From the NCBI RefSeq assembly GCF_010731575.1, contig NZ_AP022617.1, positions 124,001 to 188,000 of the forward strand: a stretch of DNA of 64,000 bases, in the 5' to 3' direction. Positions 56,234-64,000 of the stretch are shown here, in pieces (within the stretch, counting starts at the first letter, position 1; every line of letters starts with the position of its first letter). Below the pieces are notes generated by a model. It saw only the letters and a list, made by a program, of their open reading frames with translations, was not told where the DNA came from and did not search any database. The position numbers and the translations under genes are program-made. Source of the DNA: Mycolicibacterium monacense. GTDB taxonomy: Bacteria; Actinomycetota; Actinomycetes; Mycobacteriales; Mycobacteriaceae.

Positions 56234-57553
56234 ATGACCGATCCGGCCGTCGACCGCGACCAGCCCGCTGAATCCGGGCGCCGATGGGTCTACCTCTGCG
56301 CGACCGCCGTCGTCGCCGGTGTGGCGATCGGTTTCATCGGCGGCGCCTTCCGCTGGTGCCTTCAGGCCGCTGACCGGTTGCGAGTCGACTTCGTCGACTG
56401 GGCACACGATCTGGCGGGCCCAGGATGGTTGGCGCCCATGGCCGCCGCGGCGCTCGGCGCGACGCTGGCCGCCCTGATCGTGCGCTGGGTGCCCCTGGCC
56501 GCAGGCAGCGGAATCCAGCACGTCGAGGCCGTCTATCGCGGCGACGCCCGCGCGCCGCTGCTGATCCTGCTGCCCGCGAAGTTCGTCGGCGGTGTGCTGT
56601 CCATCGGATCCGGACTGGTGCTCGGGCGCGAGGGGCCGACGGTGCACATGGGCGCGGCGATCGGCGCCGAGGCGGCCCGCCGCGCTCGACTTCCCGACCC
56701 CGACATCCGGATGATGCAGACGGCCGTCGGCGGCGCCGGCCTCGCGGTCGCGTTCAACGCGCCGATCGGCGGCACCCTGTTCGCGCTCGAGGAAGTGACC
56801 AAATCGTTCCGGCTGCCGACGGTGCTGACCACGCTCTTCGCGGCCGCCGCCGCGGTCGGCTGCATGCGGTTCATCCTGGGGAACGAACCGGACTTCTTCG
56901 TCACCTCGGTGGACACCCCCGCGCTGGCGTGGTTGCCCCTCTTCGTGGTCTTCGGGCTGCTGACCGGATGCCTCGGTGCGGCGTACAACCGGCTGGTGCT
57001 GTGGTTCCTCGACCATGTCGGCGGTATGCGACGCGTACCGGCGATCGCCAAGGCCGCGGTGATCGGCGCGATCATCGGCCTCGCGATGTTCGTCTACCCA
57101 GAGGCCGTCGGGGGTGGCGACACACTGACACAGCTGATCCTCGGCGGCCACGAGATCGTGCTCCCGGTGGTGGTCGGATACCTGTTGGTGCGCTTCGTCG
57201 CGGGCCCGCTGTCCTACTCGGCCGCCGTCCCGGGTGGCCTGTTCGCGCCGTTGCTGGCGGTCGGCGCGCTGTGGGGGCTGCTCTTCGTCGGGGTGAGCGG
57301 CCCCCTGTTGCCCGGTGACGTTGCCGCGCTGAGCATTCCGATGGCGCTGGTCGGGATGGCCGCATTCTTCGGAGCCACGGTGCGGGCACCGGTGACCGGC
57401 ATCGTCGTCGTCATCGAGATGACGGCCACGACGGCCGTCGCCATCCCGATGCTCGCCGCCACCGCCGCGGCCGTGCTGGCCGCCGAACTGACCGGATCAC
57501 CGCCCATCTACGACTCCCTGCGGGAGCGGATGTTGCCCCGAGCGAAGCGGTGA
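56234..57553 (+). CDS. ClC-family chloride/proton exchanger
   Basis: A 439-residue membrane protein. Selectivity motifs are GSGIQ (near residue 90), GREGPTV (about 133, with the gating Glu) and GGLFAPLL (about 332). Glu-Glu of FALEEVTKSF (about 180) corresponds to the internal proton glutamate, which suggests exchanger and not channel behaviour. The C-terminal GSPPIYDSL contains the central Tyr. Its place after the P450 operon may be chance. Confidence 0.9.
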   Translation: MTDPAVDRDQPAESGRRWVYLCATAVVAGVAIGFIGGAFRWCLQAADRLRVDFVDWAHDLAGPGWLAPMAAAALGATLAALIVRWVPLAAGSGIQHVEAVYRGDARAPLLILLPAKFVGGVLSIGSGLVLGREGPTVHMGAAIGAEAARRARLPDPDIRMMQTAVGGAGLAVAFNAPIGGTLFALEEVTKSFRLPTVLTTLFAAAAAVGCMRFILGNEPDFFVTSVDTPALAWLPLFVVFGLLTGCLGAAYNRLVLWFLDHVGGMRRVPAIAKAAVIGAIIGLAMFVYPEAVGGGDTLTQLILGGHEIVLPVVVGYLLVRFVAGPLSYSAAVPGGLFAPLLAVGALWGLLFVGVSGPLLPGDVAALSIPMALVGMAAFFGATVRAPVTGIVVVIEMTATTAVAIPMLAATAAAVLAAELTGSPPIYDSLRERMLPRAKR

Positions 57554-57572
57554 TACGGGTACGTTGAAGACC

Positions 57573-57998
57573 ATGCTCGACCGTCGACGTCGCCCGCCGC
57601 GCCGCGTGCTCGGCGCAGTCGCCGGTGCGTGCGCGGTGCTGGCCCTGTCGGCGTGCGGAACCGACACACCCACGGAGGTGTCCGCCGCCCGTCTGGTGGA
57701 TCCCGCCGAATTCGCCGCCGCAGTGGCTGAACCCGACCGGCTGACCATCAACGTGCACGTGCCCTTCGAAGGCGATATCGCCGGTACGGATCTGTCGATA
57801 CCGTTCGACCGGATCGCCGACCAGGCCGACCGCCTCCCGTCCGACCGGTCCACCGCGCTGGCCATCTACTGCCGGTCCGGGCCGATGAGCACGACCGCGG
57901 CGGAATCGCTCCGCGACCTCGGCTACACCCACGTCGTCGAACTGCGCGGCGGTATGCGGGCATGGCAGGCCGACGGGCGGCCGCTGACCGGCATCTAG
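57573..57998 (+). CDS. rhodanese-like lipoprotein
   Basis: A 141-residue secreted lipoprotein. A basic leader, hydrophobic core and lipobox LSAC (about residue 30) precede a single rhodanese domain. The active loop CRSGPMS (about 97) has the catalytic Cys. The family transfers sulfane sulfur or acts as a redox sensor; the physiological role outside the membrane is unknown. The stop overlaps the convergent MFS gene by four bases. Confidence 0.88.
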   Translation: MLDRRRRPPRRVLGAVAGACAVLALSACGTDTPTEVSAARLVDPAEFAAAVAEPDRLTINVHVPFEGDIAGTDLSIPFDRIADQADRLPSDRSTALAIYCRSGPMSTTAAESLRDLGYTHVVELRGGMRAWQADGRPLTGI

Positions 57999-59251
57999 AC
58001 CCCGGTGACGGCCGTCGGTGCGGGCCGCAGCCGACCGGTCCGGTCGAGTCGGTACAGCGCGGCTGCCGACGCGAGCCCGATCGCGGCCAGCGCCGCCCAG
58101 GTCAACCCGGCCATGCCGGCGTCGCGCGCGGCCTGCATGAGCGATCCCGTCGCGAGGTTCCCGACGAGAATTCCGACCCCGACGATGGTGTTGTAGAAGC
58201 CGTAGTGCGTGCCGACCAGCCGGTCGTTCGCCAGTGAGACGACGGTGTCCATCTCGAACGGGAACACCGCGGCCGAACCGACCGCCAGCACGCCCGCGGC
58301 CACCAGCAGCGCGGCGACCGCCGCGCCACCCCCGAATCGGCCGCCGTCCGGTACCGCCATCAGCGGGACGAACGCCGCCGCCAGGATCACCAGGCCCACC
58401 ACGAGAGAATGTCCCGCACCCCAGCGGGCGCTGAACCACCGCGTGATGCGCATTTGACCGAACACCGCCACCAGGCCGGACACCACGAACACTCCTGCGA
58501 CGATCAGGGTTTCGTCGTTCGGAGCGAGCATCCCGGCCTGCAGCGGCAGCGCCAGATACACCTGGAAGGACAACACGTACGAGCCGATCATCGCCGCCGC
58601 GAACAACAGGAACGACCGATTCGCCACCACCACACGCCAATCCGCCAGCACCGAACTCTTCTCGGTCGCCGCGGAGGCGCTGTGCTGCGGCAACGCGAAC
58701 AGTTGGGCGACGGTGAGCACCGCGAAGACGGCTGTCGCCGCCGCCGCCGCGACGCGGAAGTCGAGCACCAACAGCGCCAGCCCGACCAGCGGACCGGCCA
58801 GGATGCCGGCTTGATAGAAGATGTTGAACAGCGCGAACGCCTCGACCCGTCGCGCCCCCGAATCGGCGGCGAGATACGCGCGCACCGCAGGGTTGAACAG
58901 CGCCCCGGCGAATCCCGTTGCCGCCGAAGCGATCAACACCGCCGGTAGGGATTCGGCGAAGATGAGCAGGCCGAAACCCGCTGTCCGCAACAGGCATCCG
59001 GCCACGATGAGCGGTTTGTAGCCGAGCCGGTCGGCCAGCGTGCCGCCCACGATGAACATGCCCTGCTGGGAGAAGTTGCGGACACCCAACACCAGGCCCA
59101 CGGCCCACGCGGCCAGTCCCAGCGGCCCGGCCAGGTATCCGGCGAGGTAGGGCATCAGCATGTAGAAGCCGAGATTGATGCCGAACTGGTTGATCATCAG
59201 CAGCCGGCTGGGCCAGCCGAAGCTGCGGAACTGTGTCAGAAGGCCTGTCAC
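57995..59251 (-). CDS. MFS transporter linked to CysK2
   Basis: A 418-residue protein of twelve helices. The motif [15 protein letters not shown] (about 65-79) is the MFS A loop. The GTG start overlaps the cysK2 stop (GTGA); this gene order equals cysK2-Rv0849 of M. tuberculosis. It probably exports or imports a sulfur metabolite or metal chelate; substrate unknown. Longer open frame upstream falls inside cysK2. Confidence 0.85.
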   Translation of the reverse strand: MTGLLTQFRSFGWPSRLLMINQFGINLGFYMLMPYLAGYLAGPLGLAAWAVGLVLGVRNFSQQGMFIVGGTLADRLGYKPLIVAGCLLRTAGFGLLIFAESLPAVLIASAATGFAGALFNPAVRAYLAADSGARRVEAFALFNIFYQAGILAGPLVGLALLVLDFRVAAAAATAVFAVLTVAQLFALPQHSASAATEKSSVLADWRVVVANRSFLLFAAAMIGSYVLSFQVYLALPLQAGMLAPNDETLIVAGVFVVSGLVAVFGQMRITRWFSARWGAGHSLVVGLVILAAAFVPLMAVPDGGRFGGGAAVAALLVAAGVLAVGSAAVFPFEMDTVVSLANDRLVGTHYGFYNTIVGVGILVGNLATGSLMQAARDAGMAGLTWAALAAIGLASAAALYRLDRTGRLRPAPTAVTGV

Positions 59252-60357
59252 CGCAGCACCGCCATCGGGTCGACGACATCGGTGCAGCGCGTCCACGACG
59301 ACACCACTCGCTCGCGCGGGTGGCCGATCACCGCGGGTCCGGCGGGCGGCGTGTGGTCGAGCAGTCCGTGGGCCCGGCAGTAGTCGTCGTTGTAGACGGT
59401 GTCGAAGTAGCGTTGTGGTCCGTCGGGGAAGATCGCGGCGATCGTGCTCGAGTCCGGCAGTGTGCGCGCGGCCCAACCGGCCACCAGCGCGACCGCTCCG
59501 ACGCTCCACCCTCCGCTGGTGTAGTGCGTGGCGGCCAGTGTGCGGCACGCCCAGACGGCGTCCTCGGGCGCCACCCAGTGCACTTCACTGAACGCCCCGT
59601 AGTCCACGTTGCCCGGATAGATGCTCGATCCGAGGCCGCGCATCAGGCGTGTGCTGGCGGGCTGACCGAAGATCGTCGACCCGATAGTGTCCACGCCGAT
59701 CAACCGTAGGGCGGGGTTCGACTCCCGCAGGACTCGGGCCACCCCTGCGGAATGCCCGCCGGTGCCCACCGAGCAGACCAGGACGTCGATGTGGCCGAGT
59801 TGGGCCTGCAGTTCCAGGGCGAGCGGCCGGTAGGCCTCGACGTTGTCGGGGTTGTTGTACTGGTCGGGATACCAGGCGTGCGGATCGGCGGAGAGGATCT
59901 GCTGCACCCGGTCCTGGCGTGCCCGCTGCCAGCCGCCGTCGGGATGCGGTTCGGTGACCATCTCGATGCGGGCGCCGTACGCGGACAGCATCCGCGCGAT
60001 GAGGGGTTCCATACCGGGGTCGGTGACCAGGGTGACCGGATGCGCGTACGCCGTGCCGGCCAGGGCCAACCCGAGGCCGAGCGTTCCGCTGGTGGATTCC
60101 ACGATGGTCGCACCGGGGCGCAGGGCGCCGCAGGCACGTCCGCGCTCGACCATGTGCATGGCGGGACGGTCTTTCATCCCGCCCGGGTTGAAGCCTTCGA
60201 GTTTGGCCCAGAAGCCGCGTTCGTCGGACGTGAAGGGTGCCGCGATACGCAGCACGGGGGTGTTGCCCACCATGGTGCCCGGCCGCTCGTAGCGGCCGAG
60301 TCGGTGGTGACGGGACGGGGACGGGTGGGGTGAACGCAGGGACAGGGCAGCTTTCAT
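59248..60357 (-). CDS. cysK2: CysK2-like PLP-dependent cysteine synthase
   Basis: A 369-residue PLP-dependent enzyme of the cysteine synthase/CBS family. The Schiff-base lysine is in [12 protein letters not shown] (about 62), the phosphate-binding loop [10 protein letters not shown] (about 197-206) and SGTLGLGLA near 90 are clear. The M. tuberculosis homologue CysK2 (Rv0848) makes S-sulfocysteine from phosphoserine and thiosulfate. The same neighbour set (lpqS-cysK2-MFS) supports the assignment. The ATG at 60357 may be preceded by shorter alternatives. Confidence 0.85.
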   Translation of the reverse strand: MKAALSLRSPHPSPSRHHRLGRYERPGTMVGNTPVLRIAAPFTSDERGFWAKLEGFNPGGMKDRPAMHMVERGRACGALRPGATIVESTSGTLGLGLALAGTAYAHPVTLVTDPGMEPLIARMLSAYGARIEMVTEPHPDGGWQRARQDRVQQILSADPHAWYPDQYNNPDNVEAYRPLALELQAQLGHIDVLVCSVGTGGHSAGVARVLRESNPALRLIGVDTIGSTIFGQPASTRLMRGLGSSIYPGNVDYGAFSEVHWVAPEDAVWACRTLAATHYTSGGWSVGAVALVAGWAARTLPDSSTIAAIFPDGPQRYFDTVYNDDYCRAHGLLDHTPPAGPAVIGHPRERVVSSWTRCTDVVDPMAVLR

Positions 60358-60462
60358 GGGGGAGCGTCGCTTCTTTTCGGGGCCGCGACGGGTGCCGCGC
60401 AGCCGCTGACGAGGGGCAGCGTCGACCGACCACGCTCGGGTGAGCAGGGTCGGCGCTGCCGA

Positions 60463-60912
60463 TCAGCGGCGCGCGATGCAGAGCCGGGTCAGCAGGACCC
60501 GACCGGTCAGAACCTCGCCCAGTCCGCGGGGTGGGCCGCGGATGAGGGCCAGCGGCGCGCCCCGGTAGAACACGGCGACCGCGACCATCGCGGCGAGCAG
60601 GCCGAGCGCCAACAGGGCGACGGTGGCGCGGGGCCGCACGGCGTCGGCGTAGGTGTCGGGGGAGACCGGGATCGAGCCGTTCTCGAAGTGCGCGTGGTCG
60701 GTCATCGCAGCGGGGTCGCCGTGCGGGCCGGCAGCCAGCGCGTGCGGCCCGTGGTGTGGATGACCGGCTCCGGGCTGGGTCCACTCGAAACCGACCGCGA
60801 CCAGCCAGAGCGCGAGCATCAGCGCGACGGCTGGGCGCCATCGCTTCTGGAGAACCGCATCGTTGAACCGCACGATGGCCCCGACCCTAACAGCGGATTT
60901 CGATTCGTCCAT
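60463..60912 (-). CDS. lpqS: LpqS-like membrane protein, probably copper-responsive
   Basis: A 149-residue protein. After a short cytoplasmic start come helix 1 (about 22-40), a His-rich loop (HPHHGPHALAAGPHG and TDHAHFENG), and helix 2 (about 98-118). It ends in LTGRVLLTRLCIARR, like M. tuberculosis LpqS (LLTRFCLARR). lpqS belongs to the copper-responsive RicR regulon in that species; here no TACCC-N5-GGGTA site is visible in the leader, so copper control is unproven. It precedes cysK2 by 105 bases. Confidence 0.7.
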   Translation of the reverse strand: MDESKSAVRVGAIVRFNDAVLQKRWRPAVALMLALWLVAVGFEWTQPGAGHPHHGPHALAAGPHGDPAAMTDHAHFENGSIPVSPDTYADAVRPRATVALLALGLLAAMVAVAVFYRGAPLALIRGPPRGLGEVLTGRVLLTRLCIARR

Positions 60913-61026
60913 CAGGCCGCCGACTTGACACCGTGTTGTGACCACTGCGCGATCTCGCTCTGCGAGACATGTTGCGCAGGAAGGTTTCCCCGTTTCATTG
61001 CGGGGACGCAAGGGTACGAGGCCTGC

Positions 61027-61815
61027 ATGAACAAGCATGTCACCGTCGCCATCGCTTTGCTCGCCGCGCCCGCCGCCGTCCTGAGCGGCTGTTCCAACGA
61101 ATCCGGGGATAGCGAAGCCACCTCAACGACATCCGGAGCAGCCAGTCCGCAGGTCATGACGACACAACTCAAGACCGTCGACGGGAAGGCGGTCGCCGAT
61201 GCCACAATCGACTTCACCGGCGGATACGCCACCGTGACCGTCGAAACCGTCGGCGACGGCACCCTCTCTCCGGGCTTCCACGGGTTGCACATCCACGAAT
61301 TCGGCCGCTGTGAGCCGAACTCGCCCGCCCCCAACGGCGGACCGACGGGCGACTTCGCCTCGTCCGGAGAGCACTTCCAGGCCGAGGGGAACACCGGTAT
61401 GCCGGCCAGCGGCGATCTGCCGCCCCTGCTGGTCCGTTCCGACGGAGCCGGCAAGCTCGTCGTAACCACCGACGCGTTCACCGAGGACCAACTGAAGGGT
61501 CCCGACGGATCGTCGATCCTCCTGCACCAGGGCGCCGACATGCCGGGTGCGACCGAAGGGGTCGACACCCGCATCGCCTGCGGTGTGATCAGCCCGGCCA
61601 GCGCCGAGACGTCCGTGTCGACGTCGACCTCCACGTCGACGGTCACCACCACGGTGGCGCCCGTCCCGCCCGCCACCGTCACCGAGACGACGACGCCGCC
61701 GACCACCGGCCCCAGCCCGACCACCACGGCAACCACCACGGTCTCCGAGACCACGCCGCCGACGACGACCACCGTGCCCACCAGCCCGGAGAGCCCGACT
61801 CCGCCGGCGGGCTGA
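61027..61815 (+). CDS. sodC: copper superoxide dismutase SodC with Ser/Thr/Pro-rich tail
   Basis: A 262-residue exported lipoprotein. Signal and lipobox VLSGC (Cys22) come first. The SOD fold has the copper ligands in HGLHIHEFGRC (about 92-102) and GEHF; a late His is in LLHQGADM. As in the M. tuberculosis enzyme, the zinc loop lacks the usual histidines (EGNTGMPASGDLPP), so it should be copper-only. A 65-residue Ser/Thr/Pro tail (TSVSTSTST... to PTPPAG) follows; I know of no similar tail in the M. tuberculosis protein. Protects against superoxide outside the membrane. Confidence 0.9.
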   Translation: MNKHVTVAIALLAAPAAVLSGCSNESGDSEATSTTSGAASPQVMTTQLKTVDGKAVADATIDFTGGYATVTVETVGDGTLSPGFHGLHIHEFGRCEPNSPAPNGGPTGDFASSGEHFQAEGNTGMPASGDLPPLLVRSDGAGKLVVTTDAFTEDQLKGPDGSSILLHQGADMPGATEGVDTRIACGVISPASAETSVSTSTSTSTVTTTVAPVPPATVTETTTPPTTGPSPTTTATTTVSETTPPTTTTVPTSPESPTPPAG

Positions 61816-61832
61816 TCGGGTTCGGCCGCGCC

Positions 61833-62138
61833 TCAGAGCATGGCGGTGAGGAACGACACGACCGCGAGCACCACCAGGATCAGTCCGACCATCACCAGGA
61901 ACGCGCCCATCGAGGCCGCCCGTTGGCGCCGGTCGTCACTTCTGGTGGCCCCCTTGACCGAGGTCTTCATCGTCCCGAAGAGTTCCGACCAGGCGATGCG
62001 TGACACACCACGTCGCGTGGCGCCGGTATCGCGCATGGGCTCGTCGGGCACCGTTCCCATGCCGTTGCCGTAGAACACCAGCCCGACCACCACGGCCACG
62101 GCGGCCAAGATCAGCAACAACACACCCAGCACCACCAT
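61833..62138 (-). CDS. small hypothetical membrane protein
   Basis: A 101-residue protein with two helices: residues 2-25 and 77-99, separated by a basic cytoplasmic loop (TGATRRGVSRIAW and RSDDRRQRAA). There is no known family. It converges with sodC with 17 bases between stops. Starts with ATG at 62138. Confidence 0.7.
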   Translation of the reverse strand: MVVLGVLLLILAAVAVVVGLVFYGNGMGTVPDEPMRDTGATRRGVSRIAWSELFGTMKTSVKGATRSDDRRQRAASMGAFLVMVGLILVVLAVVSFLTAML

Positions 62139-62208
62139 CGCGCGCCTCCCGTCGACCTCACGTTTGGGACCGCATACCCAGAACCGGGCCGGGTCGAACT
62201 CGGGACAG

Positions 62209-63108
62209 TCAGTTACCGACTCGCCGCATATCCCGGGCGGCGAGGTACTCCGGGCGAGGCCTCGACGCCGCGAACGGCTCCGACAACCGGTTCTCCACCG
62301 AGTTGAACACCAGGAAGATGTTCGACCGCGGAAACGGGGTGATGTTCGAACCCGACCCGTGCATCAGGTTCGAGTCGAACCACAGCGCGGTGCCCGCGGG
62401 ACCCGTCACCTGGTCGATCCCGAATCGCTCGGCCGCGGCGGTCAACGTGTTGCGGTCCGGCACGCCCGCCTCCTGACGGATCAGTGAGGATTCGTGGTTG
62501 TTGGCGGGCGTCGCGCCGACGCACGGGTAGAACACCTCATGTGAACCCGGCATGACCATGAGCGACCCGTTGTACGGGAAGTTCTCGGTCAGCGCGATGG
62601 AACACGAGACCGCGCGCATCGCCGGCATGCCGTCCTCCGCATGCCACGTCTCGAAATCCGAGTGCCAATAGAAGCCGCCACCGGTGAACCCCGGCATCAC
62701 GTTGATTCGCGCCTGATGGATGTAGACGTCGCTGCCCAGGATCTGGCGCGCCACGGGGAGGACGGTGTCGAGCGAGATGACCTCGGCGATGACCTCGCTG
62801 AACAGATGCGGCTGGAACACCGACCGGATGCCTCCGGTGCGCTCCCGGATGATGCGCGGGTCACCCGCGTCGGCCACGGTGCTGATCCGGGCCAGCTCAT
62901 CCTGCAGTGGCGCTAACCAGATGGGGTCCAGCGTGTCGGGCCGCACGAGGTAGCCGGCACCGGCCATCGTCCGTAGGTCAGCTCCGGTGAGCGGACCGTC
63001 GGGCTCTCGACCCCACACGGTCGGTTCGGCGCGCGTGATGGGCTCAGTAGGCTGGTCGAGTCTGGTGGGGTAGTGGTCGCGCACCCGGTGCGCCGTGTCG
63101 ACCGCCAT
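62209..63108 (-). CDS. ectD: ectoine hydroxylase EctD
   Basis: A 299-residue Fe(II)/2-oxoglutarate dioxygenase that converts ectoine to 5-hydroxyectoine. The iron ligands are His and Asp in FYWHSDFETWH (about 145-155) and the late His in LMHGSGSN (about 245). The EctD signature segment is FYWHSDFETWHAEDG. The ATG at 63108 overlaps the ectC stop (ATGA), so translation is coupled. It indicates that the organism makes hydroxyectoine as a stress solute. Confidence 0.95.
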   Translation of the reverse strand: MAVDTAHRVRDHYPTRLDQPTEPITRAEPTVWGREPDGPLTGADLRTMAGAGYLVRPDTLDPIWLAPLQDELARISTVADAGDPRIIRERTGGIRSVFQPHLFSEVIAEVISLDTVLPVARQILGSDVYIHQARINVMPGFTGGGFYWHSDFETWHAEDGMPAMRAVSCSIALTENFPYNGSLMVMPGSHEVFYPCVGATPANNHESSLIRQEAGVPDRNTLTAAAERFGIDQVTGPAGTALWFDSNLMHGSGSNITPFPRSNIFLVFNSVENRLSEPFAASRPRPEYLAARDMRRVGN

Positions 63109-63497
63109 CAACTCGCCACCGGCGCCGGATAGGCACCGGACTCGTCGTGGACCTCCTGACCCGTGACCGGCGGGTTGAACACGCACAGCATGCGGAGCTG
63201 TTCGTGACAGGTGACACGGTGGCGCTCGTGACCGTCGAGCAGGTACATGGTGCCCGGCAGGAGCGGGAACTCTTCTCCGGTCTCGTGATCGGTCAGCGTG
63301 CCGGAACCCTCGACGACCCAGACCGCCTCGACGTGGTGGCGGTAGTGGAACTCGCTGACCGAGTTCGCGTTGATGGTGGTCTCGTGGAACGAGAAGCCGA
63401 CGCCGTCGTCGGCGAGAACGATCCGCTTGGATCTCCAGTCCTTGGCCGCGACATCGCGCTCCGTACCGGTGATGGCCTGCGTGGTACGCACGATCAT
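63108..63497 (-). CDS. ectC: ectoine synthase EctC
   Basis: A 129-residue cupin enzyme that closes N-gamma-acetyl-diaminobutyrate to ectoine. Cupin landmarks include HETTINANSVSEFHYRHHVE (about 38-57, read in parts) and GTMYLLDGHERHRV (about 81-94). It lies between ectB (63529) and ectD, in the standard ectABCD order on the minus strand. Length is standard. Confidence 0.96.
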   Translation of the reverse strand: MIVRTTQAITGTERDVAAKDWRSKRIVLADDGVGFSFHETTINANSVSEFHYRHHVEAVWVVEGSGTLTDHETGEEFPLLPGTMYLLDGHERHRVTCHEQLRMLCVFNPPVTGQEVHDESGAYPAPVAS

Positions 63498-63528
63498 CGG
63501 GTGAATCCTTCCTCTCGGTGCATGTGGG

Positions 63529-64000
63529 TCACGACAGTGCGGCCGCGACGGACTCAGCCAGGACGGAGATCCCCGCCTCGAGGTCGGCTGTCGACGTGGT
63601 CAGCGGCGGAAGCAGTTTGACCACTTCGTCCGAGGGGCCGCTGGTCTCCATGAGAACGCCCCGCTCGAACGCCTTGCGGCACACCGTGGCCGCCACGGGC
63701 GCGTCGGTGAACTTCAGGCCCTGCGCCATCCCGCGTCCCCGAGCGCTGACCCCCTCGTACTCGGAGGCGATGGCTTCCAGCCGATCACGGACCATGGCCC
63801 CCTTGGCCGACGTCTGCTCCGCGAACTCGCCGTCTCGCCAGTAGGTCTTCAACGCGGCGGTGGCGGTGACAAAGGCGGGGTTGTGGCCGCGGAAGGTTCC
63901 GTTGTGCTCACCGGGGGCCCACACGTCGAGGTCTCTGCGGAACAGCGTCAGTGCCATCGGGAGGCCGTAGCCACTGATGGATTTCGACAGCGTGACGATG
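63529..64000 (-). CDS. ectB: diaminobutyrate-2-oxoglutarate transaminase EctB, C-terminal part
   Basis: The C-terminal 156 residues of a class III aminotransferase; the start lies beyond the right edge. The PLP-lysine context SKSISGYGLPM is at the edge. RDLDVWAPGEHNGTFRGHN (about 10 residues later) is typical of EctB. The enzyme makes L-2,4-diaminobutyrate from aspartate semialdehyde, the first step of ectoine synthesis. Followed by ectC after 31 bases. Confidence 0.95.
   Translation of the reverse strand, partial: IVTLSKSISGYGLPMALTLFRRDLDVWAPGEHNGTFRGHNPAFVTATAALKTYWRDGEFAEQTSAKGAMVRDRLEAIASEYEGVSARGRGMAQGLKFTDAPVAATVCRKAFERGVLMETSGPSDEVVKLLPPLTTSTADLEAGISVLAESVAAALS

Noticed and set aside
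60913-61026. RicR operator upstream of lpqS/sodC
   Set aside because: No TACCC-N5-GGGTA palindrome found; the CCCCG/CGGGG repeat is too short to claim.

Overview
The window is chromosomal DNA of a mycobacterium, most likely a fast-growing, environmental Mycolicibacterium-type species. Evidence: very high GC with GTG and TTG starts, the conserved order lpqT-arsC-prs-glmU-tRNA-Gln-tetR-mfd-mazG-lpqU-eno-ftsB-DUF501-ppx that matches the M. tuberculosis Rv1016c-Rv1026 neighbourhood, a PGRS-type glycine repeat protein, a 13E12-family HNH gene with a mycobacterial SOS box, an R2lox gene close to Rv0233, an lpqS-cysK2-MFS cluster as in Rv0847-Rv0849, and ectoine genes typical of free-living species. 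No plasmid or phage genes were seen; one insertion sequence is present.

Layout. 1-18.1 kb is conserved housekeeping: nucleotide and cell-wall precursor synthesis (prs, glmU), transcription-coupled repair (mfd), nucleotide-pool cleaning (mazG), glycolysis (eno), divisome (ftsB) and polyphosphate/ppGpp metabolism (ppx). It is interrupted by a PGRS-like secreted protein and by an efeO-efeB iron-uptake pair with a candidate IdeR box. 18.1-22.0 kb is a five-gene minus-strand operon of membrane/lipid-type genes: DUF4383 protein, ZIP transporter, Lgt-like protein, small membrane protein, and a radical SAM enzyme resembling the MJ0619/Tes (tetraether lipid synthase) family. This is the best candidate for an undescribed system. 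22.2-25.5 kb carries the 13E12 gene and a short-chain acyl-CoA synthetase. 25.6-33.7 kb is a complete co-directional kdpFABCDE potassium operon, preceded by a 27-residue membrane peptide and a direct repeat that could bind KdpE.

33.8-47.9 kb is accessory metabolism: RidA, two MFS transporters, TetR regulators, tRNA-Leu(TAA), two near-identical Ddn-family F420 enzymes 8 kb apart, an MmyB-type regulator divergent from an MBL hydrolase-esterase pair, a tetR-R2lox operon, SDR, MpaB-family oxygenase and methyltransferase. At 48.1-49.55 kb lies one IS256-family element with visible inverted repeats, a 9-bp target duplication and a frameshifted transposase.

49.6-64 kb holds a membrane protein, a pair of small secreted paralogues, a hydrolase, a tetR/ferredoxin-P450 cluster, a ClC exchanger, a rhodanese lipoprotein, and an MFS-cysK2-lpqS-like cluster divergent from a zinc-less SodC with a long Ser/Thr/Pro tail. 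It ends in ectBCD (ectB cut by the window edge). All family calls are from reading the sequence; no database search was run.
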